The position numbers and the translations under genes are program-made. From Bacillota bacterium (GTDB lineage: Bacteria; Bacillota; Clostridia; Oscillospirales; Ruminococcaceae): a DNA stretch of 64,000 nt. The stretch is taken from NCBI GenBank assembly GCA_023391005.1, contig JAEWBS010000088.1, forward strand, positions 62,001-126,000, in the 5' to 3' direction. The first letter of the stretch is position 1. The number at the start of each line of letters is the position of its first letter. The notes beneath the pieces were generated by a model that saw only the letters and a program-made list of their open reading frames with translations, did no database searches and had not been told where the DNA came from. Shown one piece after another: positions 1 to 8,107 of the stretch.

Positions 1-24
1 GACCGCTTCAAGGTGTGCCTGCAT
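1..24 (-). CDS. 5' end of an unidentified gene (partial)
   Basis: An ATG on the minus strand at 24-22 is preceded by AGGAGGTGAAAAGCT, a strong ribosome-binding site at normal spacing. The eight visible codons read MQAHLEAV and then run off the window. Nothing can be said about function. It is read leftwards and lies downstream of the terminator of the neighbouring lipoprotein gene, so it is probably a separate transcription unit. Confidence 0.5.
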
Positions 25-118
25 AGCTTTTCACCTCCTGCTGAGAGTATAACGACGTTTTAGGAAGAACGCTCGACGATTCTTGTGAAAACGAGGTCTA
101 CCGACCTGTTGCCCAAAA

Positions 119-159
119 ATCAACGCGGCCCTGTCGCTATAGACAGTGTCGCGTTGATT
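119..159 (-). terminator. Rho-independent terminator of the lipoprotein remnant
   Basis: On the minus strand AATCAACGCG pairs with CGCGTTGATT around an inner CTGTC/GACAG stem, and the hairpin is followed by a T-rich stretch. It overlaps the last codons of the gene at 137-740, so transcription from that gene should stop here before the gene at 1-24. Confidence 0.6.
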
Positions 160-740
160 GGCCAAAGCCGTCCTTGAGCAGGCGTTCCTTGGCCTCCAAG
201 CGATTTTCGTCCATGCTCAGACTCATCTGGTAAAATAGGCCACCGATGCGGCCGTTCCCGGTCGGTTCCAGACTGTGGAGCAGATAGAGGCCGGCGGCGC
301 CGCCCCAGCCGGTGCTGCCAATGTTGCCGTTGGGTAGCAGGGTGGTCTTGCCGTTCTCGTAGTTTTTGGGGGCCACACCGAAGTATTTCGTAGCCGCAGC
401 ATCCATATCGGCCTTGGGGAATCCCACCGCCGAGTCGTATTCTGTCGCCCCGGGCTCGTAGCTTTTGGCTATAAGGTGGCTTAAAGCGAAGGCGGCTATC
501 TGCTCGTCGGCAAAGCCAGCCCGTTCTACATCATCCACCAGCAACCCCACATAGCTGTGGGCGAGAAAATAGTCCAGATATCGCTCCACCTTCGGGGAGA
601 TGGGCGCGTCCACTTCCATCCGAGCCGGAGAAGAATTTCCGGCTCGGAGAACGCCGATGAAAGGGTAGAGGGGCGGGCATAGGCTGGGTGCAGCCAACCA
701 GCAGGATGGCCGGCGGTAGGGCAATCGGCGTCATCTTCAT
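137..740 (-). pseudogene. Frameshifted lipoprotein of unknown family
   Basis: The minus-strand start at 740 follows AAAGGAGGACG and begins MKMTPIALPPAILLVGC, a lipoprotein signal peptide with its lipobox cysteine. This frame then loses sense, while a different frame carries the plausible mature protein (ISPKVERYLDYFLAHSYVGL onward) down to a stop at 137. The two halves join only if one frameshift is assumed, somewhere near 630-690. The mature part contains an acidic helical region followed by a glycine-rich segment (NGNIGSTGWGGAAGLYLL). I do not recognise the family. It is either a disrupted gene or an assembly error; length and codon use favour one formerly intact gene of about 200 residues. 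Confidence 0.6.
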
Positions 741-1236
741 AATCGTCCTCCTTTTACTTGAGGCCATCTTATACCATTAAAACAAAGTATAGCACGGTTC
801 CATGTCCAAACAATAAACTCTGCTCTATCTGTTCCCCTATCCAGACGGCCAAGGGAAGTGTTTTTCCACAAAGAGCCCATGCGCATAGCTATTAATCGGA
901 TAAAGCGAGGCGCACACATCATTAATCGGTTTATAATCTGTCCAGATAAGGCAATGCAAAATGCCAGATAGATGGGTAGCGTAAGCCCAAGATAATTTGC
1001 ATTCTTTGCAAGTGTTCATTTGCCAACTTTAACAAGACATATTCTTGAAAAAAAGCTTCAATTGCTCGCTAAGCTGTTTGAAGGCTTGTGTCATTTTTTT
1101 AAGTCATAGCCACTCCAAAAGCCGCCGAAACTGAAAACGCGCAAGAAAATACCTGATAATTAATAGCAATTTAAACAAGCCTTTACTGTTCATTTAGTCG
1201 GAACAAATGAAATGAATTTATTTTAATAAAATTTTA
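741..1236. other. Gene-free AT-rich interval
   Basis: No convincing coding frame, RNA gene or mobile element is visible. The short open frames lack ribosome sites and family-like composition. AT content rises sharply towards 1150-1260, as expected next to the promoter of the operon that starts at 1333. Confidence 0.5.
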
Positions 1237-1290
1237 TTGACTATTTTATATTTTAGTATATTATTGAGTTAACCTACATGTAGGTATGTA
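1237..1290 (+). promoter_or_regulatory. Promoter and palindromic operator of the aconitase X operon
   Basis: TTGACT at 1237-1242 and TATTAT at 1259-1264 form a sigma-A type promoter with a 16-base spacer. Just downstream, at 1272-1285, lies a perfect 14-base palindrome, ACCTACATGTAGGT, followed by a second small dyad (GTATAC). A dyad at about +1 is a typical repressor position. The GntR-family protein at 7257-7982 is the obvious candidate to bind it; this is inference from position. Confidence 0.55.
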
Positions 1291-1332
1291 TACAGCTAAT
1301 ATTTATCTAATTAAAAAGGGAGGTTCTGCATA

Positions 1333-2541
1333 ATGAAGTTGACACAGGAACAGCAGGATATGCGCGATGGCAAGTACGGTGAAGGCGTTGCGCTGGCCAT
1401 GAAGGTGCAGATCGGCATTGGCGAATGCTTTGACGCACCGCGTATGGTGCCCATTACCAATGCGCATGTGGCCTTGAGCAATCAGGAGTCCGACCTGTGG
1501 TTTGCTGAAAAAATGGTGCGGCTGGGTGCGAAGGCCAAAATCCCCCCCACTGTCAACCCCGGATTTTGCCTCTCCTACTTTCAGGCGTGCGGCAAGGTGA
1601 CAAAGGAGGACGCGGCGCATATGCAGCGGACCCACGATGCACATAAGGCGCTTGGATGCAGGCTTACTTACAATTGTACCCCTTACATGGACACAAACAT
1701 TCCCTTCCCCAATGAGGTTATTGCCTTTTCTGAATCCAGCGCTACCCCCTATGTCAACGCCGTGTGGGGCGCCCGAAGCAACCGGGAGTCCGCCCAGTCG
1801 GCGCTGTGCGCGGCCATTACCGGTTATGTGCCTGAGTATGGTCTGTTGCTGGACGAAAATCGCAAAGGTACCATTCTGGTAGACGTGCGGGCGAGGATGG
1901 ATAATGATTTTGCCTATAACATGCTGGGTTACATGGGCAAAAAAATCGGCCCCGGCATCCCCGTATTCACCGGGCTGGGCGGTTATGTTTCTCCGGAGGC
2001 TCTGCGCAATCTGGGCGCCGAGCTGAACACCTCGGGCGCTTACGGTATGTTCCACATTGTGGGCGTCACCCCGGAAGCCCCCACGCTAGAGGCTGCTTTT
2101 GGCGGCAAGGAGCCGGAGCGCACCGTTGTCATTACCGATCAGGATCTGGAAGAAGTACTGGAACGGGAAATTTCCGACCCGGGCAACCGGAAAATTGACT
2201 TTGCCTTATTCGGCTGCCCCCACTTTTCCACCCGGGAGGTCCAAGAGGTGACCGAGATGGTGGCGGGTAAAAAACTCAAGGTGCCGCTGTGGATTATGAC
2301 CTCCTCCTTGACCAAGAGTAACGCGGAAAAGATGGGCCTGCTCGACACCCTGCGGGCAGCGGGCGGCGACGTGGTTGAAGACACTTGCTCCGACCAGCCC
2401 TGCTGGCACTTTCTGAAAGGTAAGGTAGGGGTTACGGAATCGCCCAAATGTGCTTATTACCCCCGCAAAAGAGGATTGGAGTTTGTTATCCGCGACTTGG
2501 CCACCTGTGTTGAGGCCGCATTGGAAGGAGCTGTAAAATAG
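1333..2541 (+). CDS. Aconitase X (AcnX), large catalytic subunit
   Basis: This 402-residue protein belongs to the aconitase X / DUF521 family, dehydratases that remove water from hydroxy acids or hydroxyproline-type substrates. Recognisable blocks are MVPITNAHVALSNQESDLWF near residue 38, the PPTVNPGFC segment ending at Cys79, LFGCPHFSTRE near 293 and SPKCAYYPRKRG near 373; the cysteines are candidate iron-sulfur ligands. The start follows AAAGGGAGG. The small swivel subunit begins at the base after its stop, so this is the split two-polypeptide form. Bacterial relatives include cis-3-hydroxy-L-proline dehydratase and archaeal relatives mevalonate-5-phosphate dehydratase. No proline-metabolism gene is adjacent here, so the substrate is open. 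Confidence 0.85.
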   Translation: MKLTQEQQDMRDGKYGEGVALAMKVQIGIGECFDAPRMVPITNAHVALSNQESDLWFAEKMVRLGAKAKIPPTVNPGFCLSYFQACGKVTKEDAAHMQRTHDAHKALGCRLTYNCTPYMDTNIPFPNEVIAFSESSATPYVNAVWGARSNRESAQSALCAAITGYVPEYGLLLDENRKGTILVDVRARMDNDFAYNMLGYMGKKIGPGIPVFTGLGGYVSPEALRNLGAELNTSGAYGMFHIVGVTPEAPTLEAAFGGKEPERTVVITDQDLEEVLEREISDPGNRKIDFALFGCPHFSTREVQEVTEMVAGKKLKVPLWIMTSSLTKSNAEKMGLLDTLRAAGGDVVEDTCSDQPCWHFLKGKVGVTESPKCAYYPRKRGLEFVIRDLATCVEAALEGAVK

Positions 2542-2949
2542 ATGGGTAGAGAGTTTCGCTGTCACAAAATCTCCGAAGGTGTAGGCGAAGGGGTGGTGAT
2601 CCGCTCCAAGGACGAGATCATGTTTTATCTGGTGCGGCCCGAAGACGGCGTGGTGCTTGAAAAGGCTCACGATCTGGAGGGGCAGAGCGTTGCCAACAAG
2701 GTGATTCTATTCCCCGGTGGCAAGGGAAGTTCGGTGGTGCAGAGCGACGGGCTTTATCAGTTGATGATGAAGAAAAACCAGCCGGCCGCCATGGTGATTG
2801 AACACGCCGAGACGGTGCTTGTGGCCGGTGCGATCATTATGGAAATCCCGCTGGTGGATCAGGTGGACCCGGAATTCTACAGCGTTGTGCGCAACGGCGA
2901 TAGGGTGCGGGTGGACGCGACCAACGGCAAAATAGAAATTCTGGATTAG
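2542..2949 (+). CDS. Aconitase X, small swivel subunit (DUF126)
   Basis: The 135-residue protein matches the aconitase X swivel domain, which docks onto the large subunit and closes the active site. It starts with ATG at the base following the large-subunit stop, so the two are translationally coupled. The FPGGKGSSVVQSDGLYQL segment (about residues 53-70) is the family's conserved glycine/serine loop. Length is normal for the stand-alone subunit. The pair should act as a cytosolic heteromer. Confidence 0.85.
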   Translation: MGREFRCHKISEGVGEGVVIRSKDEIMFYLVRPEDGVVLEKAHDLEGQSVANKVILFPGGKGSSVVQSDGLYQLMMKKNQPAAMVIEHAETVLVAGAIIMEIPLVDQVDPEFYSVVRNGDRVRVDATNGKIEILD

Positions 2950-2982
2950 CGCTTTCGCAGCGCGGACTAAGGAGGGATCTTT

Positions 2983-4218
2983 ATACCTGTTTTACTGGAT
3001 GAGGACAGGCGCTTTCCGCTTCCCGCCATGCACAGGGTGCGGCAGATCTTTAACGCCGAGAAGCTGGACGATGTGCGGGGGGCGGTTGTCCGCGAAATGA
3101 ACCGGCCGGAAATCACGGCCAAACTGCGTCCCGGCATGAACGTTGCCGTGGCGGTGGGCAGCCGGGGTATCCGCAATTTGCAGCTGATTGTGCGGACTGT
3201 ACTGGAGGAGATCCGTAGGCAGGGCGCGGTTCCCTTTGTGGTATCTGCCATGGGCAGCCATGGCGGCGGCACGGCGAACGGACAGCGGGAGGTACTGGCC
3301 GCCTACGGGATCACTGAGCGGGAATTGGGCGTTCCCATCGTGTGCGATGTTGGTGTTGAAAAGCTAGGGGAGACCAAACGGGGAATCGAGATCTTTTTTG
3401 ACAAGACGGCGCTGGGGGCGGATCTTATTGTGCCCATCAACCGGATTAAGCTGCATACGGATTTTGTGGCGGATATCCAGAGCGGGCTATGCAAAATGCT
3501 GGTGATTGGTCTGGGTAACCACAGAGGATGCTCCGCTGTTCACGAAGACTCGTTTTTGACCTTTGGCGATACCATTTTGGAGGCGGCGCAGATGATTCTG
3601 AGCCGCATCAAGGTGGGGTTTGGCGTGGGCATTCTAGAAAATTGCTACGACCAGACCGCGTTGGTGGAGGCGATTCCCGCTGAGCGCCTAATCGAGCGGG
3701 AAAAGCAACTGGTAAAGCTGGTTCCGGATAATATGCCCCGGCTGATGATCCCCGAGATTGATATTTTGGTGGTGGAGGAAATCGGCAAGAACATCTCAGG
3801 CGCCGGCTACGACCCCAACATCTTGGGGAAGAGCTACATCCTCAACGAGTTCGTGCTGGAGGTGCCTCACATTCAGAAGATGGTACTGTTGGATGTGTCT
3901 CCCGAATCCCACGGAAACGCCATTGGGATGGGCATTTTTGATGTGGTGACCCGCAAGGTGTTCGACCAACTAGATTTTGAGTCCATCTACGCCAACGCTA
4001 TCGCTGTCAAGTGTTTAGAGGATGCAAAGATTCCGCTGATTGCGCAGAATGAGGATGAGGCGATTCGTATTGCGTTTAAATCGCTTCGCGGGGTGACCAG
4101 CGACCAGCTTCGGATTGTAAAGATCAAGAACACTCTGGAGCTGGATGAAATAGAGGTATCGGACGTATTGCTGGAGGTTGTCCGGGCCAATGAGAAAATG
4201 ACATTGCTGGAAGAATGA
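2983..4218 (+). CDS. LarA-like (lactate racemase domain) protein, apparent ATA start
   Basis: The protein belongs to the DUF2088 / lactate-racemase-domain family. Visible landmarks are VGSRGIRN, the SAMGSHGGGTANGQ loop, NRIKLHTDF and SGLCKML, whose His and Lys fall where LarA has cofactor and catalytic residues, then GNHRG. The first in-frame ATG is at 3028, but the only good ribosome site (AAGGAGGGATCTTT) lies directly before an in-frame ATA at 2983. Reading from there adds 15 residues (PVLLDEDRRFPLPA and onward) that look like a genuine N-terminus of this family. The start may be a true AUA codon, a mutated ATG or a base error. True LarA needs a nickel-pincer cofactor made by LarB/C/E, none of which is in the window. 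In the operon it may epimerise the hydroxy acid used by AcnX. Confidence 0.75.
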   Translation: MPVLLDEDRRFPLPAMHRVRQIFNAEKLDDVRGAVVREMNRPEITAKLRPGMNVAVAVGSRGIRNLQLIVRTVLEEIRRQGAVPFVVSAMGSHGGGTANGQREVLAAYGITERELGVPIVCDVGVEKLGETKRGIEIFFDKTALGADLIVPINRIKLHTDFVADIQSGLCKMLVIGLGNHRGCSAVHEDSFLTFGDTILEAAQMILSRIKVGFGVGILENCYDQTALVEAIPAERLIEREKQLVKLVPDNMPRLMIPEIDILVVEEIGKNISGAGYDPNILGKSYILNEFVLEVPHIQKMVLLDVSPESHGNAIGMGIFDVVTRKVFDQLDFESIYANAIAVKCLEDAKIPLIAQNEDEAIRIAFKSLRGVTSDQLRIVKIKNTLELDEIEVSDVLLEVVRANEKMTLLEE

Positions 4219-4254
4219 CAGCTCGTATGAGCAAATGAAGGAGGAGTTATCCCG

Positions 4255-5340
4255 ATGTCTAGTAAAACAAAAAAACTGTTCTCCGTTATGGCTGCTTTGG
4301 GGGTCGTGTTGTCGATTACAGGATGCGCGCGGGGAGGAGGCACACAGCCCGTTTCCACAGCGCCCCAGTCTGATTCGAGCGGAAGCGCCGTGGCGGCAGC
4401 GCCCGACGCGCCGGCCTCTGTGTACACAATCAAGGTGGGCCATGTGGTGGACGAGGAGAACTCACTGCACAAAGGATTTGTAATATTCAAGGAGTATGTG
4501 GAGAAGGAGAGCGGCGGTCGGCTGGCGGTTGAAATTTATCCCAACGCGCTGCTAGGCGGTGACCGCGAACTCGTGGAGGGCGTGGAGCTGGGTACTTTTC
4601 AGATGACAGCGCCGGCATCCACCGTTTTGGTGACCTATGCCGCTGATATGGGCATTCTGGATATGCCTTTTTTGTTCTCGGATGCGCAAGCGGGATTCCG
4701 GGCTCTGGACGGCGCGTTGGGCGAAAAGCTGGATAAGATCATTCGTGAAAAGGTTGGCGTGATGAATCTGGGCTATGGCTATAACGGTGCGCGCGCTGTT
4801 TCCAATAACGTGCGGCCCATCAAGCAGCCCAGTGATCTGAACGGCATCAAGATCCGCGTGATGGAGAGCCCCATCTACATCGACACCTTCAAGGCGCTGG
4901 GGGCGAATCCCACCCCCATGTCCTTTGGCGAAGTGTTCACCGCTCTGCAGCAGGGGACCGTAGACGGTCAGGATAACGCGGCCACCCTGACGGTATCCTC
5001 CCGGTTTTCCGAGGTTCAGAAGTACTACACCAATCTGGGCCATACCCAAAGCTTTATGCCGATGCTGATCAATGTGGACTTTTTTGAAGGGCTGCCCGCA
5101 GAATTGCAAACGATTGTCCGCGACGGTGTCAAGGTGGGGTTGGTGGACGCCCAGCGCAGCATCGAGATTGAGGACCGAGACACCGCGATTCAGGCTATGA
5201 TTGACTCGGGTACCACACAGGTGGACGAGGTTACCCCTGAAAACTACAGTAAATTTGTAGCCGCGGTACAGAGCGTGTATGAAAAGAATAAGAGTACAAT
5301 TGACCCCGCATTGTTTGATTTGGCGCAATCGTTCAACTAA
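4255..5340 (+). CDS. dctP: TRAP transporter substrate-binding lipoprotein (DctP family)
   Basis: The 361-residue protein begins with a lipoprotein signal (MSSKTKKLFSVMAALGVVLS then ITGCARGG) and a low-complexity Ser/Ala/Pro linker, as in membrane-anchored binding proteins of Gram-positives. The mature part is a DctP fold: IKVGHVVDEENSLHKG, EIYPNALLGGDRELVEGVELG, and the substrate-arginine region KIRVMESPIYIDTFKALGAN with PMSFGEVFTALQQGTVDGQDN. The start follows GAAGGAGGAG. It should capture an organic acid outside the cell and deliver it to the DctQ/DctM permease encoded next. Confidence 0.9.
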   Translation: MSSKTKKLFSVMAALGVVLSITGCARGGGTQPVSTAPQSDSSGSAVAAAPDAPASVYTIKVGHVVDEENSLHKGFVIFKEYVEKESGGRLAVEIYPNALLGGDRELVEGVELGTFQMTAPASTVLVTYAADMGILDMPFLFSDAQAGFRALDGALGEKLDKIIREKVGVMNLGYGYNGARAVSNNVRPIKQPSDLNGIKIRVMESPIYIDTFKALGANPTPMSFGEVFTALQQGTVDGQDNAATLTVSSRFSEVQKYYTNLGHTQSFMPMLINVDFFEGLPAELQTIVRDGVKVGLVDAQRSIEIEDRDTAIQAMIDSGTTQVDEVTPENYSKFVAAVQSVYEKNKSTIDPALFDLAQSFN

Positions 5341-5354
5341 AATTTGAAATTGCC

Positions 5355-5385
5355 GGGGGAAGGCGTCCTCCCTCTGCCTTCCCCC
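5355..5385 (+). promoter_or_regulatory. Strong intercistronic hairpin after dctP
   Basis: GGGGGAAGGC (5355-5364) pairs perfectly with GCCTTCCCCC (5376-5385) around an 11-base loop, without a clear T-run. In the gap between dctP and dctQ such a hairpin may act as a partial terminator or 3' stabiliser, giving more binding protein than permease. The second TRAP operon has an equivalent hairpin at 44200-44226. Confidence 0.6.
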
Positions 5386-5420
5386 AAGGTGGTTGTATTC
5401 GATGGAAAGGGTGGACAAGC

Positions 5421-5924
5421 ATGAAAAAAGCATTGGCATTCTACGACAAGCTGGAGGAGCGCATTCTGGCGGCCAGCTTGGTATTTACCGTACTGCTGAT
5501 TTTTCTTCAGGTGGTGATGCGGTATGTATTCAACAACTCCCTGTCCTGGAGTGAGGAGTTGGCGCGGTTTATCTTTATTTGGCAGATATGGTACGGCATT
5601 AGCATTACGGTCAGAAGGAAAAAGCATATTCAGGTTGAGCTGATTTTAAATCTGTTAAAGGGCGGCGGCAGAAAGGTTCTGCAATTTTTCATCGTGCTGA
5701 TCAGCATTGGATTCTGTTTGTTCATGACGGTGACCGGCTGGGCAATCATGCAAAACCTGATTGTCAAAAACACGCTTTCTCCCGCAATGAGAATACCCCT
5801 GTGGACTGTGTACCTCTCACTGCCTTTCAGCTTTTTTATCACTGGAATCCGCCATGTATTAGAGTTGGTTCCCGGCTTTGACGCTGCCGGCTCCGATTCT
5901 TTGGAAAATGGAGGCAACGCCTAA
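5421..5924 (+). CDS. dctQ: TRAP transporter small permease (DctQ family)
   Basis: This 167-residue membrane protein has four hydrophobic segments, near residues 14-34, 48-65, 87-109 and 125-147. It carries the DctQ signature around RYVFNNSLSWSEELARFIF and WYGISITVRRKKHIQVEL. It pairs with the large permease to form the sodium-coupled TRAP translocator. Its stop overlaps the dctM start (TAATG at 5922-5926), so the two permease subunits are translationally coupled. Confidence 0.9.
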   Translation: MKKALAFYDKLEERILAASLVFTVLLIFLQVVMRYVFNNSLSWSEELARFIFIWQIWYGISITVRRKKHIQVELILNLLKGGGRKVLQFFIVLISIGFCLFMTVTGWAIMQNLIVKNTLSPAMRIPLWTVYLSLPFSFFITGIRHVLELVPGFDAAGSDSLENGGNA

Positions 5925-7198
5925 TGGAAGCATTGGTTTTATTTGGCATCTTTGTTGTATTGCTGCTGCTTGGGGTGCCCATTGGATATTCCATTGGAAT
6001 CTCCACCATTGTCAGCGTATATTGGTTCACGACCACGCCCATGGTGGTCATCGCACAGCAATCCGTGGTGGCGACGAATTCTTTCCCGCTGATGGCCATT
6101 CCCTTCTTTATGCTGGCGGGCAATATTATGAGCACAGGCGGCGTGGCCAAACGCCTGATAGGCTTTTGCAACGTTTTTGTAAATTTCATCACCGGCGGTC
6201 TGGCAATGGTGGGGACGCTGGCCAGCATGTTCTTTGGCGCTATTTCCGGCTCCGCTGTGGCAACCACCTCGGCAATCGGTTCCTTTTTGATTCCGGAAAT
6301 GGAAAAGAAGGGGTATGATAAATCCTTCAGCGCGGCGGTATGCGCTGCCGCCGGAACCGTGGGCGTCATCATCCCCCCCAGCATTCCGCTGGTAATTTAC
6401 GGTGTGGTGGTGGGCGCGTCCATTGGCGATCTGTTTCTGGCAGGCATCCTGCCCGGCATCCTAATGGGGATCTGTCTGATCGCGGCCGATTATATCATGT
6501 GCAAAAAGCTGGGCTACAAGGGCTCGGGAGAACTCCCCACCCTGCGGAAGGTTTGGACCACGTTTAAGGATTCCTTCTGGGCGCTGCTGACCCCGGTGAT
6601 TATTCTAGGGGGCATTTACAGCGGTATCTTCACCCCTACCGAGGCCGCTGTTGTGGCCGTTGTGTACGCCTTTATTGTGGGCAGGTTTATTTATAAGGAA
6701 CTGAGCTGGAGCGGTCTTTATGACTCGCTGGTGGAGTCCGTCACCGTCAATGGCGCCACAACCTTTATGGTAGGGCTTTCCGGCGCATTCGCCACCTTCC
6801 TGACCATGCAGCGGATGCCGCAGAAAATGGCGGCGGCAATGCTGAGCCTTACTACGAATAAAATCGTGCTGCTCCTAATCATCAACCTGTTTCTGCTGTT
6901 TGTGGGCATGTTGATTGACAACATTCCCGCCACCATTATCCTTGCGCCCATCCTCCTTCCGGTTGTCACCCAGTTCGGTATGAGCCCCATTACGTTGGGC
7001 GTTATGATTACTCTGAATCTGGCGATTGGCTTCATCACGCCGCCCTACGGTATCAACCTGTTTGTTGCGTCCGCTGTGGCAAACGTACCGATAGAGAAAA
7101 TTGTAAAATATATTATGGGTTTTATTATCGCGCTTCTGGTGGCGTTGATGGCTACCACCTACATACCGGTGCTGACTATGGCCTTTATTGGCAGATAA
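5924..7198 (+). CDS. dctM: TRAP transporter large permease (DctM family)
   Basis: The 424-residue protein has about eleven to twelve membrane segments and DctM landmarks: GVPIGYSIGIS, MAIPFFMLAGNIMSTGGVAKR, FFGAISGSAVATTSAIGS, IIPPSIPLVIYGVV and the C-terminal NLAIGFITPPYGINLFVAS. Length is typical. It overlaps the dctQ stop and is the last gene of the operon before a bidirectional terminator at 7221-7251. It forms the transport channel for the acid bound by the upstream DctP. Confidence 0.92.
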   Translation: MEALVLFGIFVVLLLLGVPIGYSIGISTIVSVYWFTTTPMVVIAQQSVVATNSFPLMAIPFFMLAGNIMSTGGVAKRLIGFCNVFVNFITGGLAMVGTLASMFFGAISGSAVATTSAIGSFLIPEMEKKGYDKSFSAAVCAAAGTVGVIIPPSIPLVIYGVVVGASIGDLFLAGILPGILMGICLIAADYIMCKKLGYKGSGELPTLRKVWTTFKDSFWALLTPVIILGGIYSGIFTPTEAAVVAVVYAFIVGRFIYKELSWSGLYDSLVESVTVNGATTFMVGLSGAFATFLTMQRMPQKMAAAMLSLTTNKIVLLLIINLFLLFVGMLIDNIPATIILAPILLPVVTQFGMSPITLGVMITLNLAIGFITPPYGINLFVASAVANVPIEKIVKYIMGFIIALLVALMATTYIPVLTMAFIGR

Positions 7199-7220
7199 GG
7201 CGCATATATTTGCCATAGAA

Positions 7221-7251
7221 AAAGCCTGTGTCCGGTAAAGACACAGGCTTT
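7221..7251. terminator. Bidirectional terminator between dctM and the GntR gene
   Basis: AAAGCCTGTGTC (7221-7232) pairs perfectly with GACACAGGCTTT (7240-7251) around a 7-base loop. It has T-rich flanks in both directions and separates the convergent operon and regulator. Confidence 0.9.
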
Positions 7252-7256
7252 TGGGT

Positions 7257-7982
7257 TTAAAATATATTGTCCAGATCGGTGTCGGAGATATAAAACCCAC
7301 TGCCATAATCCAGCAGATAGGGGTGGCTTTGCAGATAGGTGACCGCAAAGTAAATATGTTTCTCCAGCAGATCGACCGCGCGCGCGATGTCGTGCTGCAG
7401 TAGCGCTTCCAATATTTCCACATGCTGGTCGACGGCGCCGTCCACATTGTGGCTGTCAACCGATAGGTATTGGATGCGCGTGGAGCGGACGTCAATGCTG
7501 GTGAGAATTTCGATCAGATAGCTATTATTGCAGTGATGTGTTAAAAAATTGTGCGTTTGAGAATCCAGCTGCCGGATTGTTTCCAGCTGGGCCTGATCTC
7601 TGGTGCTCAAGTTTTTTTTGGCCGATACCCACAAATCAATCAAATGTTGGATGGAATCCTGTGTAAAGTATTCCACCGACGCACGCAATGCAGCGCATTC
7701 CAACAGCTTGCGCACCTCTGTGATTTCCTGCATCTCCTTTATGGTAAGTTGGCGAACAAAAAAACCGACACCGTTTTGTATCTCGACGAGGCCTTCTTTT
7801 TCCAATAATTGAATGGCTTCCCGTACCGGGGTGCGGCTCATATTCAGTTTCTTGGCAATTTTGTTACCACTGATGCAATTACCGGTTCTGAGTTGGTTGC
7901 GGACAATGGCCTGCTTTAGCTTTTCGTAGGCAACCATGGTCAGATTTTGGTTTGTTATGGGACTTGAGCTCCTTGCGCCCAA
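7257..7982 (-). CDS. GntR-family transcriptional regulator, FCD type
   Basis: The 241-residue protein has a winged-helix domain at about residues 15-85 (AIVRNQLRTGNCISGNKIAK, LNMSRTPVREAIQLLEKEGL) and an all-helical FCD ligand domain at about 90-220. In the FCD part, acidic and histidine residues (EVRKLLE, TIRQLDSQTHNFL, VDQHVEILEAL) are suited to metal-bound carboxylate sensing. It sits convergent to the aconitase X/TRAP operon and divergent from the dehydrogenase at 8108, so it is probably their local repressor, responding to the imported acid. Its promoter and that of the dehydrogenase share the 125-base gap at 7983-8107. Confidence 0.88.
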   Translation of the reverse strand: MGARSSSPITNQNLTMVAYEKLKQAIVRNQLRTGNCISGNKIAKKLNMSRTPVREAIQLLEKEGLVEIQNGVGFFVRQLTIKEMQEITEVRKLLECAALRASVEYFTQDSIQHLIDLWVSAKKNLSTRDQAQLETIRQLDSQTHNFLTHHCNNSYLIEILTSIDVRSTRIQYLSVDSHNVDGAVDQHVEILEALLQHDIARAVDLLEKHIYFAVTYLQSHPYLLDYGSGFYISDTDLDNIF

Positions 7983-8107
7983 CGACTACACCCTCTTTAA
8001 TTGCGTTTGTATGCTATATTCTATATTCTACACTATAAATGATAAGCCATTTATATGAATTTGTCAATCAGCGTTACGATTGAATCGAACAAAGGAGTGA
8101 CTACAGA

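Noticed and set aside
1303..2055. Long open frame antisense to the aconitase X gene
   Set aside because: It has no ribosome site, its composition is that of a codon-bias shadow, and the plus-strand frame has clear family motifs. The same holds for antisense frames at 4552-5439, 8051-8965 and 23812-24648.
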